From an uncultured Collinsella sp. (GTDB lineage: Bacteria > Actinomycetota > Coriobacteriia > Coriobacteriales > Coriobacteriaceae), in contig URMR01000011.1 in NCBI GenBank assembly GCA_900548935.1, positions 1 through 22,781 on the forward strand: a stretch of DNA of 22,781 nt. The letters run 5' to 3'. The position numbers were made by a program, and so were the translations under genes. Below the pieces are notes generated by a model, which made no database searches, was not told the DNA's origin, and saw nothing but the letters and a program-made list of their open reading frames with translations. Of the stretch, positions 9,001 through 15,418 are shown in pieces. Numbering within the stretch: position 1 is the first letter of the stretch; every line of letters begins with the position of its first letter.

Positions 9001-9327
9001 CTGCTGGTCGAAGCGTCACCCGAGTTTTATGGCTACACCGTCACCTCCATGGGCGACTACTATGTAGAACCCGACAAGACGACGGGCGAGCTCCGCCCGC
9101 CGTTCGCGACAACCGCCAACGCCGTTGACATTGCCGAACTCGAGCAGCTCATCGATGCCACATGGGCTCGCATTGAACACGGCGCTTGGGATACCAGTGC
9201 TTTTGAGCAGAGCGATGCCTATGAGCTTGCCATCGAGGAGCAGAAGGGCTGCCGCAAAAAAGCCGATAAAACCGAGGTCATGCAGCGCGCATACGAGCAC
9301 TGGCTAATTGAGAACTCTAGAATGTGA
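6040..9327 (+). CDS. UvrD/PcrA-type helicase fused to C-terminal PD-(D/E)XK (RecB-like) nuclease
   Basis: This 1095-aa superfamily-1A helicase has every core motif. They are the Q motif LNPEQREAV (14-22), Walker A AGPGTGKT (33-40), motif II VDEFQDTN (339-346), motif III GDDDQAIMRFQGA (369-381), motif IV TNYRST, motif V SAHSSKGLEFD and motif VI RRLLFVAITRAKR (about 745). The C-terminal third carries a RecB-family nuclease: GTIVHAMFEEI, FGFLDLLLVDD, VDYKTG (about 965-970) and QLKFYKLL, with the acidic and lysine catalytic residues intact. No four-cysteine iron-sulfur cluster is evident. The size and order resemble actinobacterial AdnA/AdnB subunits, but no partner gene is present. It probably unwinds and degrades or processes DNA ends. 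The ATG at 6040 has only a weak CAGG site, suggesting translational coupling to the WYL gene 7 bp upstream; ATG at 6046 is an alternative. Confidence 0.93.
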   Translation: MNMTPELIASLDRLNPEQREAVDCLDGPLLVIAGPGTGKTQLLSLRAANILAKRDAAPRNILCLTYTEAGADAMRKRLIELIGRDAYGIEVSTFHGFASSIRSRYPEYFMRPATGTLVTSLHQQEIFDRLLKSLPFGSPLGGGSPDMPAQNIGKMIGFVSKIKRSGLDYDTLSAIAQQNICAATWLTEHSELLTLACEKASATLAERFEEEVERVCAMAPTSLTRPIDCPAGTYVPYILELRDTVRRTELIDEKGKSSGYTKARDAFFGGSNSQGRTFKIAEQSERLKAACDVARRYQNELDQHHLYDYDDMIGDFVNAVEHNDALRQVLQDTYTYIQVDEFQDTNGAQMRIIELLCDGVDAPNIMAVGDDDQAIMRFQGATIECANQFAAEFSPRSIVLKTNYRSTPAIVELGQAIAQQIEYRLDASSNKSIEAFKPQGDQVSFSENVYAGKAEEYAAVAASIKQRLEAGYLNDCEDPNEGIAVISAKHAALRSLIPFLVKENVPFSYRERQNLFASERMQTTLALLRCVTALARGQQELASSYLPQIVCAAELGGDHPSSVTFALSAKREHRGDWMAAMCESNSARVKELHDDLMQWAAEAGASPVRALLFKIVERSLGYYQDCKELNPLGAAEFNAGIRALLTFAEGEMGDARRMGRALRLSDIVDKLDAAQKFGVSVDASIDLGTPGAVRLTSAHSSKGLEFDCVYLLDADDSTWHKGAGGMSLYPSNLLIRDEKDDDDARRLLFVAITRAKRHLELCRAGGSALQELTGLIDSCEVSAEADQLSVAIETEWRDNYVLDTPELRALLEPHTDVKFLSATALNNFVTYEPGCANSLHFPEKQIVRLPTAPTIQTEFGTIVHAMFEEIVNRMAADGEAAIETIEAEYRQQISWLDFASEDVHRYSERFERICHAFVPWLVEHVRGYRCITEANMQCLTAGGTPLFGFLDLLLVDDAAKTAQIVDYKTGFGKEIPAGYHRQLKFYKLLVEASPEFYGYTVTSMGDYYVEPDKTTGELRPPFATTANAVDIAELEQLIDATWARIEHGAWDTSAFEQSDAYELAIEEQKGCRKKADKTEVMQRAYEHWLIENSRM

Positions 9328-9351
9328 CAAAGGCGCTGCCCCTTTGCCACA
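9323..9351. terminator. Hairpin between convergent helicase and HAD genes
   Basis: A stem of TGTG-A-CAAAGG paired with CCTTTG-C-CACA (10 pairs, one A/C mismatch, loop of 7) overlaps the helicase stop codon and abuts the HAD stop codon. It is followed by TTATT on the plus strand. It sits exactly between convergent genes, so it probably serves as a two-way terminator, though no strong T tract is present. Confidence 0.5.
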
Positions 9352-10209
9352 TTATTCGATGACGGTGCGGGAATTCTGCTTGCGCATGGTGGCGAGCATG
9401 TGTTTGGGGACGGCGTGGACCATGCAACTGCCGATAGTTGCGCTCGCGGCGGCTTTAGCCGCATCGCTAGCGTTTTTGGTCGCGTAGCTGTGACGGAAGC
9501 GTTTGAGCATGGCAATGTCGTTACCGCCGTCGCCGTAAACCGCGACCTCGTCCTCGGCAATGCCGTAGTAGCCCGCCAGCCAGGCCACGCTCTCACCCTT
9601 GTTGCACGCCACGTCCGTGATCTCGAACATCACCGGATCGAACGGCGCGTTGACCACGCGGTCCGATCGCTCGGCCAAATACGCCTTAAGGTCGCGCTCC
9701 AGCTCGGGCGAGGTCACGCGGCAGTTGATCTTACACACATCGTGGCGCAGGATGTCGCCGATCGACTGATCGAAATACTGCTCCTCGTGATACCCACCAC
9801 GTGCGCGCATGCCGCGCATCACGATGCGCTTGATAGGGCTGTCCTTCTTAAAGCCCGCCTGGTGCATCTCGAACGAACCGCTCGAGAACATGCCGTCGGG
9901 CGTGGAACAGTCGAAGCAAATGTCCGGGAACGCCTTGAGCAGCTCCTCGGTAACCTGCGGGTCGATGGTCCAGGTCTTGAGCACCTCGCCATGGCTGTTG
10001 CGCACGATGGATCCGTTGGAGCAACAGGCGTCGAGTGCCAGCCCCGTAAAGCCATGCTCGCCGATTGGCAACGTCGAGCGCCCGGTCGCGGGAACCACAT
10101 GCAGGCCGGCCTCGATCAGCTCGCGAATGGCACGGCGGATAGTCCCATCTGCCTCGTGCAGGGCGTTCAGCAGCGTTCCGTCTAAGTCACTCGCAAACAT
10201 CTTGATCAT
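9352..10209 (-). CDS. Cof-type HAD-IIB family hydrolase (sugar/cofactor phosphatase-like)
   Basis: The 285-aa protein starts MIKMFASDLDGTLL, with the nucleophile and acid/base aspartates (D8, D10) of HAD motif I right at the N-terminus. The motif II region is VVPATGRS, a conserved lysine lies in the late part, and motif IV is YGDGGNDIAML. The large cap inserted in the middle is of the C2B type. Such enzymes hydrolyse small phosphate esters in the cytosol; the substrate cannot be told from sequence. I prefer ATG 10209 over ATG 10215 because GGAG lies 10 bp from the former and only 4 bp from the latter. The ribosome site and the alternative ATG lie inside a large inverted repeat, which suggests translational control. 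Confidence 0.9.
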   Translation of the reverse strand: MIKMFASDLDGTLLNALHEADGTIRRAIRELIEAGLHVVPATGRSTLPIGEHGFTGLALDACCSNGSIVRNSHGEVLKTWTIDPQVTEELLKAFPDICFDCSTPDGMFSSGSFEMHQAGFKKDSPIKRIVMRGMRARGGYHEEQYFDQSIGDILRHDVCKINCRVTSPELERDLKAYLAERSDRVVNAPFDPVMFEITDVACNKGESVAWLAGYYGIAEDEVAVYGDGGNDIAMLKRFRHSYATKNASDAAKAAASATIGSCMVHAVPKHMLATMRKQNSRTVIE

Positions 10210-10210
10210 G

Positions 10211-10262
10211 GGCATGCCTCTCCTTCGTCTGCACGATATTGTAGACGAAGGTGAGGCATGCC
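10211..10262 (-). promoter_or_regulatory. Large inverted repeat capturing the HAD gene ribosome site
   Basis: Two 20-nt arms (10211-10230 and 10243-10262) are complementary at 19 of 20 positions, with a 12-nt loop. In the transcript of the HAD gene the 3' arm contains the GAAGGAGAGG ribosome site and the upstream ATG, and the start codon at 10209 follows directly. There is no T tract, so it is not a normal terminator. It could block translation, stabilise processed mRNA, or be a protein-binding palindrome. Confidence 0.75.
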
Positions 10263-10324
10263 CAGACAATGGCGTCCCGGCGCGGCGGGACAATGCTTCC
10301 GCAAATCCACGGTGCCCCAGCGCG

Positions 10325-11587
10325 TTAAGGCAATCGCCACAAGCGACTTTTCAGCCGATAAAACTGCACCGTAGTCAACGTCAGTACCGCCAACATTCCT
10401 GCGAATACAATCGCCGGAGCCCATCGATCATATGCGAGCCCGTAAACCAATTGGCCAATAGGCGTTGCACAGGAAAGCATCATATAAACGAATGCCAGCA
10501 CTTTTCCGCAGAGTTCCTTTGGCGCTGACCGCTGAACAAATGAAACGATTTCAACCGATGTAATGCTTGCCCACGCCATGACCCATGCCGAGCCGGCCGC
10601 AAGCGCGGTAAACGCAAATTCATCAGGACCGCTCAGTAGCGTGACAATAATCGGTACGACTCCAAAACAGATCATCGCAACATATCGACATATGCCCTTG
10701 AAGGAAAAACGATGCGGCCAAATACCGACCAAACCACTGCCGACAAGACCGCCCAAGCCCATAGCCACCTCAATAATCCCAACAAAGGATGACTGTATTC
10801 CGAGATGCTTTGAAACAACAATGGGAGCACCAATCGTTAACCCAACTAACGCAAGGTTCAAAATAGCCGCAAGCAAAAACGCAACGAGCAATGATGCGTT
10901 TTGAACCAGGTACCGAATCGACTCCCGGAAATCGCTTCGGCATGTCGAGCAAGTCGTACTGTCCCCTGTCATTCCAGATGAGGCATTTCGCTTGAGTGCG
11001 CCCCCGAACAGCAGGGCTGACATCGCAAACGTCAACGCCGCGGTTTCGCATAGAGCATCGATACCAAAGCACCCATAGACTGCCGTCCCGACTACAGGCC
11101 CCAAGATATTGCTCGCCATGGTTACCTGCGAGACCAACGCTGTGGCACGCTCAACTTTTTCTTGGCCCATCATGTGCACCGTCTCAATTTGAAGCATCGG
11201 TTTCAGCAGCGATTGGATGCCATATTGGACGCAAAGCATTGCTACCACGACAACGGCAAGAGGCAGCGAACGCTTCATGGGGATAAACAACAGTGATGCA
11301 GCCATCAGAACAATGCCAAGCATCACAAGAACCCCGCGATGTCTCCCACGATCCGCCAAGATTCCGCCAGCCGGAGTCGCAAGCACGCCCGGCACGAACG
11401 CTATCGCCGCGACGGTGCCATATAACGTTGACGAGCCGCTGCAATCAAACAAGTAGAGCGGACACGCAAAGCACAGTGCTGACAACATTGAATACGCACA
11501 CAGCTGTGCAACAAGAAGGCCAAATAGTCTGATAGATCGCACTGTTTTTGGCGCCAACGAAACGCTAATTCTTCGCATCCCAGCCAT
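10325..11587 (-). CDS. MFS transporter (drug-efflux-like)
   Basis: The 420-aa protein is almost entirely hydrophobic, with about 12 membrane segments (first at about 19-45). It has a major-facilitator loop 2-3 signature, GGILADRGRHRG (about 74-85), and a polar central loop (about 200-220, with a TTCSTC cysteine pair). A relatively long N-terminal basic stretch precedes helix 1. The overall layout fits MFS efflux proteins of the MefA/MdtG-like kind; the substrate is unknown. ATG 11587 is close (about 3 bp) to GGGGGCAGG, and ATG 11578 at 12 bp is an alternative start. It lies downstream of tetR in the same orientation. Two near-identical palindromes in the gap make TetR repression of this gene very likely. 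Confidence 0.85.
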   Translation of the reverse strand: MAGMRRISVSLAPKTVRSIRLFGLLVAQLCAYSMLSALCFACPLYLFDCSGSSTLYGTVAAIAFVPGVLATPAGGILADRGRHRGVLVMLGIVLMAASLLFIPMKRSLPLAVVVVAMLCVQYGIQSLLKPMLQIETVHMMGQEKVERATALVSQVTMASNILGPVVGTAVYGCFGIDALCETAALTFAMSALLFGGALKRNASSGMTGDSTTCSTCRSDFRESIRYLVQNASLLVAFLLAAILNLALVGLTIGAPIVVSKHLGIQSSFVGIIEVAMGLGGLVGSGLVGIWPHRFSFKGICRYVAMICFGVVPIIVTLLSGPDEFAFTALAAGSAWVMAWASITSVEIVSFVQRSAPKELCGKVLAFVYMMLSCATPIGQLVYGLAYDRWAPAIVFAGMLAVLTLTTVQFYRLKSRLWRLP

Positions 11588-11599
11588 AAGCCTGCCCCC

Positions 11600-11624
11600 A
11601 AATACATACCGATAGTATGTATTT
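11600..11624. promoter_or_regulatory. TetR-type operator 1 (upstream of MFS gene)
   Basis: A perfect 10-bp inverted repeat, AAATACATAC / GTATGTATTT, with a 5-bp centre lies just upstream of the MFS ribosome site. The core TACATACCGATAGTATGTA matches operator 2 at 16 of 19 positions. The length and symmetry are typical of TetR-family operators, and the position would block transcription of the MFS gene. Confidence 0.75.
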
Positions 11625-11667
11625 AATGACTTGAAAAGGGCAGCCGTGGCTACCCTCGCAAATCAAT

Positions 11668-11686
11668 TACATACCGTTGGTATCTA
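11668..11686. promoter_or_regulatory. TetR-type operator 2 (tetR-MFS gap)
   Basis: The core TACATACCGTTGGTATCTA is a second copy of operator 1, centred 65 bp away (about six helical turns) and ending 2 bp from the tetR stop codon. Two phased sites suggest cooperative binding or looping around the MFS promoter. Confidence 0.65.
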
Positions 11687-11688
11687 TA

Positions 11689-12351
11689 TTACCACCCGGC
11701 GCGGTCCCATACGTCCCAAATCTGCGCCGTTGTCTGAAGCACTTCTTCCCCCAAATCAAGTCCCACCGCGGCAGCCATCTGCGCCAAACATTGAGCGCGA
11801 GCGAGCATTCGGTCCTTGGATTCAAGCGGACGGAACAATGGCAGCAACCAAAGATTCGCCAACAACGATACAGCCTCCGCCGCTTCGCGCGGGCATTCGC
11901 ACGCAATGGAGCCGTCGGCGATGCCCTCCTCGATCACTGGCAAAAGACAGCCATCGGCCGATTCGTCAAACGAGCCCTGGTACTGTATCGCCAGTAGACG
12001 CGAGCTTTTTACCGGATCCGCCGCAGGATGTATGCGTGCCCATAGCTCAATTTGTGGAACGACGGACTCGGGCGCGTACAGCCGCTTGAGCTTTTGGGCT
12101 CCGTTCATATTACCGATACCAAGCGTTGAGCGGCGGCGCTCAACAATCGGAGCCATTGCCCGATCAAATGCGGCGTTGAAAATCTCTTCTTTACTCTTAA
12201 AGTGATGATAGACAGCGCCCTTGGTCATGCCATCGAGGCGGTCGACGATATCTTGAATGCTCGTCCCCTCATAACCCTGTGCGCAGAATAGCTCCAGCGC
12301 CGCGTCGAGAATCTTCGCGACCGTCTCCTCGGGATATTTATTACGCCCCAT
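11689..12351 (-). CDS. TetR/AcrR family transcriptional regulator
   Basis: The 220-aa protein has a typical N-terminal helix-turn-helix (residues about 8-55: ETVAKILDAALELFCAQGYEGTSIQDIVDRL, then MTKGAVYHHFKSKEEIF) and a helical ligand-binding C-terminal domain. I place the start at MGRNKYPEE (12351) because TetR proteins begin shortly before the first helix; the open frame continues to an ATG at 12387 without a ribosome site. Neither start has a strong Shine-Dalgarno sequence. The MFS gene lies 101 bp downstream in the same direction with two palindromes in between, so it most likely represses the transporter and is relieved by the transported compound. A separate 12-bp inverted repeat flanks its 5' end. 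Confidence 0.9.
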   Translation of the reverse strand: MGRNKYPEETVAKILDAALELFCAQGYEGTSIQDIVDRLDGMTKGAVYHHFKSKEEIFNAAFDRAMAPIVERRRSTLGIGNMNGAQKLKRLYAPESVVPQIELWARIHPAADPVKSSRLLAIQYQGSFDESADGCLLPVIEEGIADGSIACECPREAAEAVSLLANLWLLPLFRPLESKDRMLARAQCLAQMAAAVGLDLGEEVLQTTAQIWDVWDRAGW

Positions 12352-12358
12352 AATCTGT

Positions 12359-12412
12359 CCATCCGCAACGCAAGTCTTGTGCCTCATTGCAGTATTTTAA
12401 CGTTGCGGATGG
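12359..12412. repeat. 12-bp inverted repeat around the glnK-tetR junction
   Basis: CCATCCGCAACG at 12359-12370 and its exact complement CGTTGCGGATGG at 12401-12412 are separated by 30 bp. It starts about 14 bp after the glnK stop (minus strand) and ends just ahead of the preferred tetR start. A TAAAAT (-10-like on the minus strand) lies inside it. It may be a stem-loop ending glnK transcription, or an autoregulatory site for tetR; no T tract follows. Confidence 0.55.
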
Positions 12413-12425
12413 CAGGCAGTCGATT

Positions 12426-12764
12426 CTACACCGCGGCGGGGCCGTGTTCGCCGGTGCGGATGCGGATAACTTCCTCGACCGGCTCGACCCAGATCTTGCC
12501 GTCTCCAACGGCGCCGGTGCGAGCGGCGTTGCAGATGATGTCGACGATGCCGTCGACGTGCTCGTCGGCGCAGATGAGAGTGAACTGCACCTTAGGGATC
12601 GTGTTGACAAGCAACTCCTTGCCGCGCACGTATTCCTTCCAGCCATGCTGCGCGCCGCAGCCCTGCACTTGGTTGATGGTCATACCACGAACATCAGCAG
12701 CAAACAGCGCGTCTTTAAGAACCTCAAGCTTCTCGGCACGAACGATCGCCGTAATCTTCTTCAT
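12426..12764 (-). CDS. glnK: PII nitrogen-regulatory signal protein (GlnK/GlnB family)
   Basis: The 112-aa length is exactly that of PII trimers, which sense ATP/ADP and 2-oxoglutarate and, when encoded beside amtB, plug the ammonium channel. ATG 12764 follows AGAGAGGAATT. Family signatures are visible: MKKITAIVRAEKLE at the N-terminus, the B-loop TGAVGDGKIWV (about 83-93) and the C-terminal RIRTGE. The T-loop reads GCGAQHGWKEYVRGKELLVN (35-54). Aligned without gaps to E. coli GlnB, position 51, the uridylylated tyrosine, is leucine; a tyrosine lies at 45. So classical GlnD uridylylation is not expected. It is the second gene of an amtB-glnK unit, the reverse of the usual glnK-amtB order. Confidence 0.93.
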   Translation of the reverse strand: MKKITAIVRAEKLEVLKDALFAADVRGMTINQVQGCGAQHGWKEYVRGKELLVNTIPKVQFTLICADEHVDGIVDIICNAARTGAVGDGKIWVEPVEEVIRIRTGEHGPAAV

Positions 12765-12815
12765 AGTGAATTCCTCTCTTTAATAAAGAAATAAACCGCT
12801 CATTCACATGGCAAG

Positions 12816-12914
12816 GGTTTTCCAGGTGCCCGAGATTGCCCCGAAAGAGGAGCGCCGCGTACTTCGGTACGCAAGCGACGGTTTGAGGGGCAAGGTCGGG
12901 TGCCTGGGAAAGCC
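12816..12914 (-). ncRNA. Structured element in the amtB-glnK gap
   Basis: Long imperfect complementary arms (12816-12842 and 12887-12914, about 27 nt, several mismatches and one bulge) enclose a perfect 6-bp hairpin with a TTCG loop on the plus strand (GCGTAC-TTCG-GTACGC, 12857-12872). The structure fills most of the 157-bp gap between the amtB stop and the glnK ribosome site. It could be an attenuator or mRNA stability element, or a copy of a dispersed palindromic repeat. No T tract follows. Confidence 0.6.
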
Positions 12915-12920
12915 GTGCTG

Positions 12921-14198
12921 CTAATCGAGTCCCGAGAAGGAGGGATACGCGCTCTCGCCGTGCTGACTCGCATCCAGGCCCAGCGCCTCGTCGGCCTCGT
13001 CCACACGCAGGCTGCCGTGGAACAGCGCCTTGACCACCGCGGCGATTACCAAGTCGAGTACCAGCACAATAGCGACCGTCACCACAATGCCCAAGATCTG
13101 CGAGACGAGCAGCGACACGTCGCCCGTGTAGAACAGGCCGCCCTTACCGGTCCACGAAAGCTCCGGCACGCAGAACAGGCCCGTAAGCACGCCGCCCAAG
13201 ATGCCGCCAATGCCGTGGCAACCGAACGCGTCGAGCGCGTCGTCGTAGCCAAACTTGGTCTTGAGATGACTGATAGCCAGGTAGCAAACGGGCGATACGA
13301 TCAGGCCCATGACCAGCGCCGCCCACGGCTCGACAAAGCCTGCGCCGGGCGTGACCACCACAAGGCCCGCAACCAGACCGGTGCTGGCACCCACCAGCGT
13401 GGGACGGCCGGTATGCACGCGCTCGACGGCAAGCCACGAGACCATGCCCGCTGCGCTGGCCGTCACGGTGTTGAGGATGGCAAGTGCCGCCACGGCGTCG
13501 GCCTTGAACTCGCTGCCGCCGTTAAAGCCAAACCAGCCAAACCAAAGCAAGCCGGCGCCCAGCGCCACAAACGGCACGTTATGCGGGCGATAGCTCACCA
13601 TGCCAAAACCGCGACGACGGCCGAGCATCAAGCAAAGAATCAGACCCGTCAGACCGGACGAGATGTGTACCACGTCGCCGCCGGCAAAGTCGAGCGCGCC
13701 GATGATGTCGCCGATAAAGGAGCCCTCGCCGCCCCAAACCATGTGGGCAAGCGGCGCATAGACCACGAGCAGCCAAATGCCCAGGAAGGCCGCCATGGCA
13801 CCAAACTTAACGCGGCCGGCCAGGCTGCCCGTGACGATGGCGGCAGTGATCATGGCAAATGCCATCTGAAAGGCGATGTTGATGATCTGAGGGTAGACGA
13901 CACCGTCCGCAGCATTGCCCTCGGCCGCATGAAGCACCTGGTTGAGTACCGGCATGCACAGCAGCTGGTCAAGGCCCCCAATAAACGGGCTGGAACCGTC
14001 GCCGCCGTAGGCCAGCGACCAGCCGGCAACAATCCACAGCACACCAACCAGACCAATGGCGCCAAAGCACATAAGCATGGTGTTGATGACATTTTTGCGC
14101 CTGGACAGGCCGCCATAGAAAAACGCCAGACCCGGTGTCATTAAAAACACGAGCATGGTGCAGATGAGCATAAACGTTGTCGATCCCGTATCGTACAT
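12921..14198 (-). CDS. amtB: Ammonium transporter AmtB
   Basis: The start is taken at 14198 (MYDTGSTTFMLICTML), 4 bp after GGGGGAGC; the frame is open 62 codons further upstream, but that stretch lacks a ribosome site and family similarity. The 425-aa product has about 11 membrane helices. Family signatures include TPGLAFFYGGL (22-32), the ammonium-transporter signature region DFAGGDVVHISSGLTGL carrying the first pore histidine, and DAFGCHGIGG carrying the second. It forms a trimeric channel for ammonium across the cytoplasmic membrane. The PII gene follows in the same direction after a structured 157-bp gap, so the two products should interact directly. The C-terminal tail ends in a short polar stretch that would be the cytosolic contact surface. 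Confidence 0.95.
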   Translation of the reverse strand: MYDTGSTTFMLICTMLVFLMTPGLAFFYGGLSRRKNVINTMLMCFGAIGLVGVLWIVAGWSLAYGGDGSSPFIGGLDQLLCMPVLNQVLHAAEGNAADGVVYPQIINIAFQMAFAMITAAIVTGSLAGRVKFGAMAAFLGIWLLVVYAPLAHMVWGGEGSFIGDIIGALDFAGGDVVHISSGLTGLILCLMLGRRRGFGMVSYRPHNVPFVALGAGLLWFGWFGFNGGSEFKADAVAALAILNTVTASAAGMVSWLAVERVHTGRPTLVGASTGLVAGLVVVTPGAGFVEPWAALVMGLIVSPVCYLAISHLKTKFGYDDALDAFGCHGIGGILGGVLTGLFCVPELSWTGKGGLFYTGDVSLLVSQILGIVVTVAIVLVLDLVIAAVVKALFHGSLRVDEADEALGLDASQHGESAYPSFSGLD

Positions 14199-14395
14199 TC
14201 GCTCCCCCTTGATCGCATAAACGTTGTCGGCGCCCATAATGCGGCCGAGGGGCAACTGGTGTAGACCAGATACAGCGTTGTTAAACGCGGCGTTGTCGAA
14301 TGGAAATGCTGCCGCAATCTTGGAAACGGCGCAGCAACGGACGCGAAACCAATGGGAAATACGCGAGCAAGGGGCCGCAAGCACACCCGTCCCGG

Positions 14396-15415
14396 CTAGC
14401 GCCGAAACAGCTCGTGAGCGCGGTCGCGGAGATTAGTTGCTCGAATGACACCTTCGTAGCGATTGATGCGCAGACGCGGGAAGGCGTTAAAGAAGCGTAG
14501 GTCGCGGCGGCTGAGTGACACGCTCGGCACCGGGCGGCTCATGCGCTTGCCGGCAAGGCGACGACTGAGCGACGGACGCGGCATGTTCGGCGCGGCATCG
14601 GCCACGCGGCGGGCGGCAAGCGCCAGGCCGCGAGCACCATCCGCGATAAACGTCGGCATCGAAGCCTTCTCGCGCAGGGCATCGAGCGCGGCGTCGCCCA
14701 GCTCGGCCAGCCACGCGTTAACGGCACGGCTACGGATGTGCGTCTGTGCTACCGAGTCAATCGTAGAATCGGAAATACGTTCGAGCACTGAGTCCGAGGC
14801 ATCGGCAAGCGACTCATTGATGCGGTCGGCAAGGTCGGCCCGGACGCGCTCCAGCTGATCAGACAGACGCCGCCAACTCGCCAACGAGCACACCGCGTCG
14901 ACCATCATCGCGACCGCGACGATAAAGGCGGACAGCCGCACAATCAGCACCGGCAGATGGCCAAGCAGCCCCAGCAATGCCGGCTCCACTAAACGGCAAA
15001 TGCACAACGCACCCAGGCCAAACGCGCAGGCCCAGTACAGACAGATGCGTCCGTGCAGGTTAAACGGCAGGTGCGAGTAATCCCAAAAGCGAGCGCCCGT
15101 TGTTTTTTCCAACAGCACGCCTACGCTGTACTCAATCACGCTGCATACGAGCGCTGCAGCGACAAACTGGCTCGAGGCATCCGGAATCCCGCGCAACAGC
15201 AGCCAGCAGGCAATGCCGCCCACACCATAGATAGGACAACACGGCCCCAGCAAAAAGCCACTGTTGGCAAATCGTCCGTGATTGAGCATGGCGCATACTG
15301 TCGACTCCCATGCCCAACCGCAAAACCCGTAAAAGGCAAACGAGAGCACCAGTGCCGAGAGTGGGCAGGCGGCAAGCGTCGCGCCGTCAAATGCCATGTC
15401 GATCGCGGTCCCCAC
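14396..15415 (-). CDS. Putative ABC-transporter permease-like membrane protein (CmpB family)
   Basis: The start codon is GTG at 15415, 6 bp after AGGAGAGGG and 3 bp after the stop of the HD gene, so the two are translationally coupled. The 339-aa protein has about five membrane helices in residues 15-175. Motifs characteristic of the ABC_trans_CmpB family appear: FYGFCGWAWES, NSGFLLGPCCPIYGVGG, IEYSVGVLLEKTTGARFWDYS and NLHGRICLYWA. The C-terminal half (about 180-339) is soluble, basic and helical and is not part of the usual short CmpB core, so it may be a lineage-specific extension. Despite the family name its biochemical role is not established, and no ABC ATPase lies beside it. Confidence 0.82.
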   Translation of the reverse strand: MGTAIDMAFDGATLAACPLSALVLSFAFYGFCGWAWESTVCAMLNHGRFANSGFLLGPCCPIYGVGGIACWLLLRGIPDASSQFVAAALVCSVIEYSVGVLLEKTTGARFWDYSHLPFNLHGRICLYWACAFGLGALCICRLVEPALLGLLGHLPVLIVRLSAFIVAVAMMVDAVCSLASWRRLSDQLERVRADLADRINESLADASDSVLERISDSTIDSVAQTHIRSRAVNAWLAELGDAALDALREKASMPTFIADGARGLALAARRVADAAPNMPRPSLSRRLAGKRMSRPVPSVSLSRRDLRFFNAFPRLRINRYEGVIRATNLRDRAHELFRR

Positions 15416-15418
15416 CGT

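Noticed and set aside
10274..10291. Short hairpin GTCCCG / CGGGAC as terminator of the MFS gene
   Set aside because: Only 6 bp, with no T tract on the minus strand; too weak to call.
12900..14144. 414-aa open frame opposite amtB
   Set aside because: It is antisense to a clear AmtB gene, with Ala/His/Arg/Gln-rich low-complexity composition; not a gene.
14256..14269. CTGGT / ACCAG palindrome upstream of amtB as a nitrogen-regulator site
   Set aside because: It is a short 5-bp inverted repeat that does not match a nitrogen-regulator consensus I know; likely chance in GC-rich DNA.
14199..14384. N-terminal 62-residue extension of AmtB
   Set aside because: The open frame continues upstream, but the strong GGGGGAGC ribosome site and the family's first helix both mark the start at 14198.
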